Shown piece after piece: positions 34,837 to 42,098 of a DNA stretch of 43,783 nucleotides (position 1 is the stretch's first letter; the number at the start of each line of letters is the position of its first letter). The stretch spans positions 1-43,783 of the forward strand of contig NZ_BLAY01000082.1 in the NCBI RefSeq assembly GCF_020521235.1, given 5' to 3'. A program made the translations under genes and the position numbers. The stretch is from Microseira wollei NIES-4236 (GTDB lineage: Bacteria > Cyanobacteriota > Cyanobacteriia > Cyanobacteriales > Aerosakkonemataceae). The notes below the pieces were generated by a model. The model was not told the origin of the DNA, did no database searches, and saw nothing but the letters and a program-made list of their open reading frames with translations.

Positions 34837-35582
34837 CTTAAAACTGGAGTTGGTGATAATAACCCGATCAGATCCTGCATCTGCTCGATAACTTGCTGGG
34901 CACCAGCGGAAAAAAGAGCATCTGCACGAATTATTCGTTCATCATTGCTGATATGAGTTCCCCCTACATAACCGATAATCTGACCAATTCCAGCAGCAAC
35001 GGCAGCCTTTATTCCACTAATAGAATCTTCAATTGCTAGGCAATCCGAAACATCAGCTTCCATACATCTCGCAGCATGTAAGTATATGTCAGGAAGCGGC
35101 TTTGGTCGCGCAACGGGGAGAGAGTCGTTAGCGCTAAATATCTGCTCTGTTGGGAAATATTTGGTCAATTGGGCTGCACCAAGACAAGCACTCAGCCGCT
35201 GTAAGCTGCTGTTACTTACTAATGCATATTCAATGGCATTGTCGCGCAGGTAAGACAAAACTTGGGGCGTTCCTGCTGTCGGTTTTGCCTCTATAGTAAG
35301 CCGTGCGATCGCTCTCTTTTCTTCTTCAGCTACTAGCCTGTCAATATCGCGATCGCTAAGACTGGTTAATCAGTCTGCGTAAATCTTTTTGAGTATTTCC
35401 CTGTCAGGTTTTCCGGCAAAGTTTTTCACAAAGTCCTCAAGCTCATAATGTCGAGCGCCAGGAAACTCAAGAGCCACTTCATTTGTCAATTTACACGCGC
35501 TTTTAAGTGCTATGGTTTCGCTATCTACGACAGTTCCATCACAATCAAAAAGCCCGACTTTATTACGCTGAAACGGTTTCAT
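34833..35582 (-). pseudogene. HAD-IA phosphatase/phosphoglucomutase-like, in-frame TGA
   Basis: The frame is continuous for 250 codons except for TGA at codon 71 (35,370-35,372), where a Trp codon (TGG) would be expected in KKIYAD-W-LTSLSD. Before it are the HAD nucleophile motif LFDCDGTVVDSE and the cap start. After it are LVSNSSLQRLSACLG, ARPKPLPDIYLHAA and CLAIEDSISGIKAAVAAG (motifs II-IV). ATG 35,582 follows GAGGAAGG. The family includes beta-phosphoglucomutase and sugar-phosphate phosphatases that act in polyol pathways. Stop-overlap with the next gene shows it was part of one operon. Confidence 0.9.
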
Positions 35583-35664
35583 TAAAAACACCTTCCTCAC
35601 AGTAATTATTAAGCTCAGATCTTGCACCTACCGTTTTATATCATATCCGCTTGTATCGGCACGC

Positions 35665-35728
35665 GGGGGGCGGGTTTATCAATATAATTCGCTTTTAATC
35701 AAAGGTATCTGGTAAAACCCGCCCCTAC
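35665..35728. repeat. GGGGCGGGTTTA palindrome (copy in the polyol cluster)
   Basis: GGGGGGCGGGTTTATCAATA at the left and TGGTAAAACCCGCCCCTAC at the right bound the same 60-odd-bp element seen at 14,293, 14,381 and inside the kinase gene (11,548). It lies in the 530-bp gap between the HAD start and the next dehydrogenase. The rest of that gap to 35,990 has no gene. Confidence 0.82.
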
Positions 35729-35991
35729 AACAACATTAACCATACGAGTCCGATACGAAGCGAATCAATATTAGCCCGCCCGGAAATCAATTTCAAAGGC
35801 TTTGAGCTACTGTTCTCTGAAGCGGAATGAAAGCTTATTATAAGTGTTTAGTCCTCTGAGCGAGGACTTTCGCTACTCGCTGTGGGAATTTATTCCCTGG
35901 CGCGCTATGAGATTGGTGCAAGATGTGAGCAAGCGTATTCAATAGTCCGTAGTTCTGAAGATCTCGCAAAGCTTGGTAGCATTCATCATCT

Positions 35992-36152
35992 ATTAACGCA
36001 AGTTGCTAGTTATAAACAAGGGCGTTGCTAATTGCTAATTGCTAATTGCTAATTGCTAATTGCTAATTGCTAATCTTGGATTTTTACCAATTTCGCCATT
36101 AGCCATTAGCCATTAGCTTCTATTTATGAGATAACTAGCAACTTGAGTTATT
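35992..36152. repeat. Palindromic element enclosing heptamer arrays (copy C)
   Basis: The arms TAACGCAAGTTGCTAGTTAT (35,993-36,012) and ATAACTAGCAACTTGAGTTA (36,131-36,150) enclose six TTGCTAA units, GGATTTTTACC, and three TTAGCCA units. This is the best-preserved of the three copies. Its right arm forms the last dozen codons of the adjacent dehydrogenase gene. Confidence 0.9.
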
Positions 36153-37542
36153 ACCTGTGTTTGTTCGCAATTCTCCCATCCCAAAATCTCGCTAATCGCC
36201 GCGCCTTCACCAATCGCTGTAACTACGCTGGGGGTATCCTTAACATGATAAGGTTGACCAGACTCGCTCGCCCCTTCTTTAACTGCAAGCATCCACGCCG
36301 CAATCGGAAGTATCAGACGCTTCATGCTAACCTTTCGGCTATAAGCATCCTCAAGTATGGGAAGTATATACTTACCTATTTTCCTCGCTGTTTCTGAAGC
36401 AATTCTCTCAGTAGAATCGGGCAGATCCTCGTTACTCAGCCTTGGTAAAACCCGATCTATATATTCTTCACACAAGGAGGGCGGTACGGGTGTTGCTGCG
36501 GCGATATCTTCCATCAGCAGCCGAATAAACAAGTTGATTTCCGGTACCCTCATCGCCTCATGCATATACTCTATACCTGCTCTTACCGCTAAACAGGCGA
36601 TGAAGGAGTGCATCGCATTCAAAAATCGAGACTTAAGATACAGAAACGGTCTGATGTCACGAGTCATAATCACCCCTGTATCTTCCCACTTGGGGCGATC
36701 GCTTGTGAAATTCTCCTCTACGACAAACTGCCAAAATGGTTCTGTGACAATCGGACTGCGATCGCGCACCTGCAACAATCGGCTAGGGTAATCATAGTCA
36801 GATTCTTGCTCCCCAGGCACGATCCTGTCTACTACTGTATTCGGAAACGTCGCGTTATCCCTGATGTATGCTGCCAGTTGAGGATCGATTTGCTCAGCGT
36901 AAGCTAGCACTGCTATTCGCAGAATATCGCCGTTTTTTGGCAGATTGTCGCCAGATAGGGTGGTGAAGGGGGTGAGGGAGCGATCGCGTCGTCGGCGTAG
37001 CGCTTCTACTATAAAGCCAATGGCAGTAGTTGGAGTGGAAGGATTTTGCAGATTTTGCGCGCTCTCTTCATTCCCTGTGTCGAGATTAAAACTCTTGTCT
37101 AGATGGTAGCCTGCTTGAGTAATTGTCAAAGTCACGAGATGCACAGAAGGCGAGGTCATCTTTTCCAGTACATACTCGCACTTTTTTTACCATTAACGAT
37201 TTCTTTGATAGAACCTATAACTTCCGCTTCCTCACGATTTTTAGCGGAACTAGAGTGTTTGGTTAAAGTGTAAAGAAATCTCTGGGGTTTCAATTTATTA
37301 ATCGTGCCTTGACTCTTGAGGCTAACCCCACAAATTCCCCATCTCTGCTCTTGGGGTTCCTTCTGTGCAAGATAGTTATGTATGATGTAGGCGAGGTGAC
37401 CTCGAAAAAAACGACCCGGCCCGAAATGGACGATACCTGTATTAAGCGCCCTCCTGTTGTAAGCAGATTGTTCCCTCCACAAACCAGTTACAGTACCGAG
37501 GCGAGAATTTGGAATGCTGGGCGATCTGAGTAAGTTAACCAT
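36113..37542 (-). pseudogene. Second mannitol dehydrogenase family enzyme, A7 frameshift
   Basis: The N-terminal frame (from 37,542) has NTGIVHFGPGRFFRGHLAY and EIVNGKKSA, then runs off frame to a TGA at 37,156. The other frame resumes EYVLEKMTSPSVHLVTLTIT and carries TLSGDNLPKNG, PFLYLKSRFLNAMHSFIACL (catalytic Lys, Asn, His) and the C-terminal helical domain. The break lies in a run of seven A (T7 at 37,182-37,188 on the + strand); eight would restore the frame. The last residues (ITQVASYLINRS) are encoded by the invading repeat at 35,992-36,152, so the natural C-terminus is also altered. It is paralogous to the gene at 33,429. Confidence 0.88.
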
Positions 37543-37893
37543 TTGAGTTCTTAGATAGGTGGATAATCAGGTAAAAAGAGTAGGTCAGTCTGGGTATACC
37601 CAATGACCTACAAGCAGCACAAATATTTCAAAGTGCGAAAATTTCAGGCATACTCTGTAGCATCACAAGGAAACGTTTAGCCACAGGGTAATTAGGGTGT
37701 GGCAGCTAGAACAGAGAAAGAAAAAATCAGGTAAACCTAATCAATTACTCCCTGCGGTGCCGGAAGAATTTGTATTGAGTAAACTGGACAATTATTAGTT
37801 TGCGTAGGCGGACGCAAGGCAAGTGTAGCCACACCCTTAAGGGTGTCGGCATGTGGTGCAAGATGTAAGTAGATGAAATTGTCTTACAACGTA
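37543..37893. other. Intergenic region upstream of the polyol cluster
   Basis: About 350 bp without a gene. It holds a GTGTAGCCACACCCTTAAGG palindromic fragment at 37,823-37,845 related to the TTTGTATAGC repeat family, and GGTGCAAGATGTAAGTAGAT near 37,856, a word also found near 35,919. The cluster promoter should lie at about 37,550-37,620, but no convincing -10/-35 pair was seen. Confidence 0.35.
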
Positions 37894-37902
37894 TTTACTC
37901 TT

Positions 37903-38066
37903 GGGAGCATGTCAGGTTTGTAAATTTACGCCGACACCCGCGCATGGTGCGGCTATACAAACGAAGCCCGCCTTCGCGGGCTAAAGCTTTTAAAGCCTGC
38001 TCTGGCAGGCTTTGTTTGTGTAGCGACACCATGGGCGGGTGTCGGCTACAAAGTTGACATGCTCCC
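37903..38066. mobile_element. 164-bp fold-back MITE with 12-bp TIR and 9-bp target duplication
   Basis: GGGAGCATGTCA (37,903-37,914) and TGACATGCTCCC (38,055-38,066) are perfect terminal inverted repeats. TTTACTCTT flanks both ends (37,894-37,902 and 38,067-38,075) as a 9-bp direct duplication. Most of the interior is also inverted: GCCGACACCCGCGCATGGTG faces CACCATGGGCGGGTGTCGGC, and a central GCCCGCC..GGCGGGC-like helix sits next to GCCTGC..GCAGGC. There is no coding capacity. A 9-bp duplication suggests mobilisation by a DDE transposase, not an IS200-like one. Confidence 0.92.
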
Positions 38067-38240
38067 TTTACTCTTCCTATACTGGCAGGTTGATTTTGTG
38101 TAGTCATTGTTATTGTCCTAAAGGTTTTACCCTGCGTTCTACACCCGTTCCTTTAGCCTACCTTTGCTACCTAATATGCTCGTCGTACCAAAGATATATA
38201 TTGCTCTTAAAAAAATTGATTAAAGCTAATACTAAATGTA
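38067..38240 (-). pseudogene. Duplicated upstream region of the DUF892 gene (lost paralogue)
   Basis: From the CAT at 38,105-38,107 rightwards, the sequence CATTGTTATTGTCCTAAAGG and following bases to about 38,230 match the upstream region of the DUF892 gene at 38,917-39,040 (CATTGTTATTCTCCTAAAGG, CCTACCTTTGCTA and so on). On the minus strand an ATG plus about 13 codons (MTTQNQPASIGRV) remain before the MITE. Without the MITE the frame would stop three codons later. It looks like the leader of a deleted paralogue. 38,241-38,382 is AT-rich with nothing recognised. Confidence 0.6.
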
Positions 38241-38382
38241 TGCATACAGCAATGTGTATGATTAATTGTTATTGTTTCAACTATTACAATCATAAAGGAA
38301 TAGTCAGAATATATGAAATAATTAATAAACAGGAGCGAGGCCATGAGTACCCCGATCCTATGCTGAATTGGAAGGAATAATA

Positions 38383-38919
38383 TTAGCGACTGCCATTACC
38401 AGCAGACATTGCCTGCTCAAGTAACTGGGGCAGGCACTGCTCAAAGGTTTGAGCTGTCTGCTCTTCCTGTTGCAAGTTCTGCTGTAGCAAGTCTACGATT
38501 TCGGTTTGATTCATCTGTTGGGCACCTGTAATCAAGCCGCGATAGGAGGCGATTTCCAAGTGTTCGACTTTAGTTTGCGCTCCGGCGATCGCAACATCCA
38601 TAACAGCAGGATTGTCGATAGCTGCTACTAACTTTTCACCGTCAGCAAACAAACCAGCGGCAGCTTCGCAAGGAATCCGTATTGGCTCGTGCCCCATGGT
38701 ATTAAAAACCTGTTCTAGGTTCTTTATTTGCTGATCGGTTTGCTTGATATGCTTCTCAAGCAACGACTTTACCTGCTCGTTTTTAACCAGGGGCAATGCT
38801 ACCTGTATTCCTTCCCGGAAGACGTGTTCGGCATCGTATATGCTGCCAAGTTCGTACATGAACTTTTCTGGCAAAGACTTGATTGTTCCTGTAGTTGCAA
38901 CTTCGTTTACGCTAACCAT
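38383..38919 (-). CDS. DUF892/YciE-YciF ferritin-like protein
   Basis: The 178-aa, all-helical product has the DUF892 pattern: SLPEKFMYELGSIYDAEHVFREG, LLEKHIKQTDQQIKNLEQVF, a conserved Cys in IPCEAAAGLFADGEKLV, AQTKVEHLEIASYRGLI and LLQQNLQQEEQTAQTFEQ. Glu/His residues sit at positions able to form a di-metal site. Members are stress-induced ferritin-like proteins of uncertain chemistry. AGGAGAA lies 6-10 bases before the ATG. Its upstream region is duplicated at 38,105. Confidence 0.9.
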   Translation of the reverse strand: MVSVNEVATTGTIKSLPEKFMYELGSIYDAEHVFREGIQVALPLVKNEQVKSLLEKHIKQTDQQIKNLEQVFNTMGHEPIRIPCEAAAGLFADGEKLVAAIDNPAVMDVAIAGAQTKVEHLEIASYRGLITGAQQMNQTEIVDLLQQNLQQEEQTAQTFEQCLPQLLEQAMSAGNGSR

Positions 38920-39420
38920 TGTTATTCTCCTAAAGGTCTGACGCTGTACTCCACAGTCGTACCTTCAACCTACCTTTGCTAACTAGCCCAATCGTCATAC
39001 CATAGGTATACCTGACTGTTAATTTACTTGGTAAAGCTCAATACAAAACTAATAAAAAATTACCAAGTATTAGCTACTTATTCCTAAATTTTTAGGGAGC
39101 GAACTTAGCCTATGTAGTTGTTAATACTTAATAAATTTATTGTTTTATACCAAAATATAGATTTTAATTCTCAAAAAATTTGATTGTCTTATAGCACAAT
39201 AAGCACAGGTATCGATCTTTTGACAGGGAGTTTTCGGGGGCTATCCTACGATCGGCAATTGCCAAACGCTGTTTAATCGCTGGCGGCAGAGAGACGGCGC
39301 TCAAGCGCCTACTACGAACGGAGAGACGGCGCTCAAGCGCCTACTACGAACGGATTTCCGTAAAACTGGGCATAGAGGCCGGGGAAATTGATTATACCCG
39401 CTGGCTCTATGCCCGTCAGA
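38920..39420. other. Intergenic region with 32-bp direct repeat
   Basis: 500 bp between the DUF892 start and the petG end. 38,920-39,190 is AT-rich promoter-like DNA. GAGAGACGGCGCTCAAGCGC followed by CTACTACGAACG is repeated head-to-tail at 39,289 and 39,321 (32-bp period), each copy containing the palindrome GGCGCTCAAGCGCC. No gene was seen. Confidence 0.55.
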
Positions 39421-39534
39421 TTACAACCCTAACTGATTGCCCCGCTTGTACTGCTCGTAGGCGGCGTAAAATAGGCCAGCGAGGGTTACCAGAATCAAGC
39501 CGAGTACGATGCCTGAAAGTAGGGGTTCTACCAT
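39421..39534 (-). CDS. petG: Cytochrome b6f complex subunit PetG
   Basis: The product is exactly 37 aa: [20 protein letters not shown], then [17 protein letters not shown]. This is the full conserved PetG sequence, one membrane helix with the YKRGNQ tail. PetG is essential for assembly and stability of the thylakoid b6f complex. AGGAGA is placed 6-9 bases before the ATG. It is divergent from the cytochrome gene at 40,004. Confidence 0.97.
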   Translation of the reverse strand: MVEPLLSGIVLGLILVTLAGLFYAAYEQYKRGNQLGL

Positions 39535-40003
39535 GTCAGATCTCCTTGGGTCAGTTTTCTAACCTGTATGTTAACGTTTATTGCTAGTTTCCCATATTAC
39601 CGGCGATCGCACACCCTAGCAGCAACCTAGCAAAATCCTTAAGACTGGCTTAAATCCAGCACCAGCGACCTGAAGGGCGAGTGATAATAGCTTGCTTGCT
39701 AGAGCCGGAAATCTTAAGCTATGTATATGAATAAAAACTTCCTTTTACATCCTGACTTTAACCCTGAGTCCAGTCACCCGGGCGCAAACAGCGGCAGGCA
39801 TGGCCTTGGAGTCAGGATGCTAGCGCAATGCGATCGCCCCTAACCCTCTCTGTAGGGCTATTTCTATGGGGTATCCCCCCTGGAAAGCACCGTTGGCTTT
39901 AAAAATTGTCTGTCGATATAAACCTGATACCATAAGTATTCCGAATCCACTTGCTCTGACAAGTGCGGAGGGGTGAAAACGGGAAGGTTAAATAGGAAAA
40001 AGT
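39535..40003. other. Divergent promoter region between petG and the cytochrome gene
   Basis: 469 bp without a gene. GGGGTATCCCCCCTGG at about 39,869-39,884 and a stem CCACTTG..CAAGTGCGG at 39,949-39,969 just before the cytochrome gene are the only structures noticed. Promoters for both genes should be here; none was assigned. Confidence 0.4.
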
Positions 40004-40378
40004 TTGGAAAAGCAAGCTCCTACACCAGAAGTTTTAGTTTGGCAACTCATCGGCACATCTCTAGCTGTGCTGCTGATAATCTTGTTGGCAAATTTAGGCG
40101 TTCGTCAGTGGCAGTTACAAGACCCTTATATAAAACATGTCTTGTCCCTGACGGGCGATCCAATTCGGGGTCATGCTATCTTTCAGATGAACTGTTCTGG
40201 GTGTCATGGGTTACAAGCCGATGGTCGCGTTGGCCCCAGTTTGCAGGGAGTTTCTAAGCATAAGTCAAAAATCGGTTTGATTCATCAAGTCACCAGCGGT
40301 GAAACGCCACCGATGCCGCAGTTTAAACCTAATCCGCAAGATATGGCAGATTTGTTGAGTTATTTGGAAGAGCTTTAA
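40004..40378 (+). CDS. cytM: Membrane-anchored c-type cytochrome, cytochrome cM-like
   Basis: The 124-aa product begins with TTG at 40,004 after AGGAAAAAG; no ATG fits. It has an uncleaved-looking N-terminal helix (about 12-32), the heme motif CSGCH (64-68), GRVGPSLQGV, and the axial Met104 in TPPMPQFKP. Size, anchor and TSGxTPPMPQF match CytM, which restrains photosynthetic or respiratory electron flow in cyanobacteria. Placement opposite petG fits. Another small class-I cytochrome is the main alternative. The downstream 40,376-40,408 is a TTGCTAA heptamer run. Confidence 0.82.
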   Translation: MEKQAPTPEVLVWQLIGTSLAVLLIILLANLGVRQWQLQDPYIKHVLSLTGDPIRGHAIFQMNCSGCHGLQADGRVGPSLQGVSKHKSKIGLIHQVTSGETPPMPQFKPNPQDMADLLSYLEEL

Positions 40379-40446
40379 TTGCTAATTGCTAATTGCTAAT
40401 TGCTAATTTGGAAATTTTGTAATCGTTGGTGGCTCTTTGGTGTTTC

Positions 40447-40863
40447 TCATTCATCTGTTACTTTCCCTCGCATGTTTTTAATTTGCGCTCGCTTGCTTTT
40501 ACTATCCAAACGTTTTCTTTGAGAAGCTCGCGTCGGTTTGCTTTTTTTACGGGGTTTGGGCAGGGCGATCGCACTCTTAATCAATTCTTGCAATCGTTGC
40601 AATGCCTCTTCCCGATTCTGCTCTTGGCTGCGGTGTTCCTGAGCTTTGATGACGATGACACCTTCCTTGGTAAGGCGTTGATCGCTCAGTTTCAACAGTC
40701 GTTCTTTGTAACAATCGGGCAGCGAGGAAGCCATGATGTCAAAGCGCAGATGAATCGCTGTTGCCACCTTATTTACATTTTGTCCCCCCGCTCCCTGAGA
40801 GCGAACCGCACTCATCTCAATCTCATGCTCTGGAATGGTGACTGTGTTGGAAATTTGCAGCAT
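40447..40863 (-). CDS. arfB: Ribosome rescue peptidyl-tRNA hydrolase ArfB
   Basis: The 138-aa product has the class-I release-factor GGQ motif (residues 26-28 in AVRSQGAGGQNVNK), RLTKEGVIVIKAQEHRSQEQN, and a strongly basic tail (KPRKKSKPTRASQRKRLDSKSKRAQ) that enters the mRNA channel. Length and lack of a codon-recognition domain define ArfB/YaeJ. It frees stalled ribosomes by hydrolysing peptidyl-tRNA. It lies 78 bp after the HTH gene on the same strand. Confidence 0.95.
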   Translation of the reverse strand: MLQISNTVTIPEHEIEMSAVRSQGAGGQNVNKVATAIHLRFDIMASSLPDCYKERLLKLSDQRLTKEGVIVIKAQEHRSQEQNREEALQRLQELIKSAIALPKPRKKSKPTRASQRKRLDSKSKRAQIKNMRGKVTDE

Positions 40864-40941
40864 AATTCAACAATTGTGGACAGATGAGATTTCGCTTTAA
40901 CTAACTCTTAGCTTATCTCTTAGCAGACTATTGCGCTCGCA

Positions 40942-41328
40942 TTATCTTTGTTGTTTTGCTTTCTGTCGTTCTCGAGCGTTAATCAGATAGCCGAATCCAG
41001 CGCGAGCGAGGCGTTGAATGAATTCATCGAGTGTATTTCCCAGACTTATGGCAGTTTCTTCTAAATGCCATTGATGCGCTGCAAGTTGTTTGAGGAGATA
41101 GGCTCTTTTGGTTTGCGCTTCGGAAAGGCGATAGGTTTTGAGATATTCCAATTGCCCGTTTTCTCCCACGATCGCTTCTCCCATATGATTCTCAGATTTC
41201 AGATGCAAATCCGTTATAAACCGTTGCAGCGTAAATCCACCTGCTGTATAGATTCGCTTGCTTTCAATCGGTCTTCCTAGGAGATTGCTTGCCATGAAAC
41301 CTTGAAATTCTGCCCATTGCGATCGCAT
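40942..41328 (-). CDS. Small protein with Fis-type helix-turn-helix
   Basis: The 128-aa product was not recognised over its first 70 residues (AGGFTLQRFITDLHLKSENH). The C-terminal part, AAHQWHLEETAISLGNTLDE followed by FIQRLARAGFGYLIN, follows the Fis/HTH_8 pattern of a helix, ALG turn and recognition helix. DNA or RNA binding is inferred. It is 80 bp downstream of the TAG-interrupted gene and is probably co-transcribed with it and the VWA gene; it may be the cassette's regulator. Confidence 0.7.
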   Translation of the reverse strand: MRSQWAEFQGFMASNLLGRPIESKRIYTAGGFTLQRFITDLHLKSENHMGEAIVGENGQLEYLKTYRLSEAQTKRAYLLKQLAAHQWHLEETAISLGNTLDEFIQRLARAGFGYLINARERQKAKQQR

Positions 41329-41408
41329 TATCGCCAGTGCTTTTCCCTTTCCAAGTCATTTACTTTACTTTCATCAATCTCTGCTTCAATAGGAGTTGTT
41401 CTACCATG

Positions 41409-42074
41409 TCAACCATATTGATAGATTAATTCACTAGAGAAATCTTGCAGCAAACTGCTATGTAAGGCACGATAATCTTCTGGTGTAGGTACTACAAATG
41501 CTGAGGCAAGACTTTCAGAAACAAATAGTAAAACGCCTACTTGATGTTCGTGAATCTCAAACACCCGCAGCGCATCCTCTAGCGCCGGAATCGCGCGTTT
41601 GCTAAAGGAAAATTCAACTCGTGGAGAAAGCCCTTGAGATTTGGCGCGGCGCGAGTAGCCTTCCCAAGGGATTTCTGGATCTGAAAAATGGCTCGACAGA
41701 AAACCTTCCATTGCTAGGTGTAGGGGCAGAAATCGTAACTGATTCTTTGCTTCCCGCTTCGCCATTCGGTGCATGACGCGCCAACTATTTATGCCGTTGT
41801 TATAGAGTTTTCCTTCAGAGATCAATTGTCCGCCCATCGCTGCCACGGGGCTACGGTTATCGCTCCAAGATAGCACCAATCCATGAGGAATGTAGGATAT
41901 GTATTTGATGCCCCGATCGAGCCTTTCATCATCTTCGTCATAATTGCGTTTTAGCAGTCGCAAATCCTAGGGTACTTGACGGCGCAATAATGGAACGATC
42001 CGAACTGCGCCCCAGACTTGAGAGGGAGCAATCTCTAAATTGTCAAGTGCGTTCGCGCCAGCGTTGGGAGGCAT
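41409..42074 (-). pseudogene. Unrecognised (ARPP-2-like) protein with in-frame TAG
   Basis: ATG 42,074 opens MPPNAGANALDNLEIAPSQV, then WGAVRIVPLLRRQVP. A TAG follows at codon 36 (41,967-41,969) and the same frame continues DLRLLKRNYDEDDERLDRGI to a stop at 41,409, 221 codons in all. The restored protein is alpha/beta with YISYIPHGLVLSWSDNRSPVA and MAMEGFL-like segments. I tentatively compare it with the ARPP proteins described in RNA-repair/conflict neighbourhoods, at low certainty. Translation could restart at TTG 41,963. The stop may be a real nonsense mutation or a sequence error. Confidence 0.7.
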
Positions 42075-42098
42075 AGCGCTGCCAATAGATGTGCTTTT

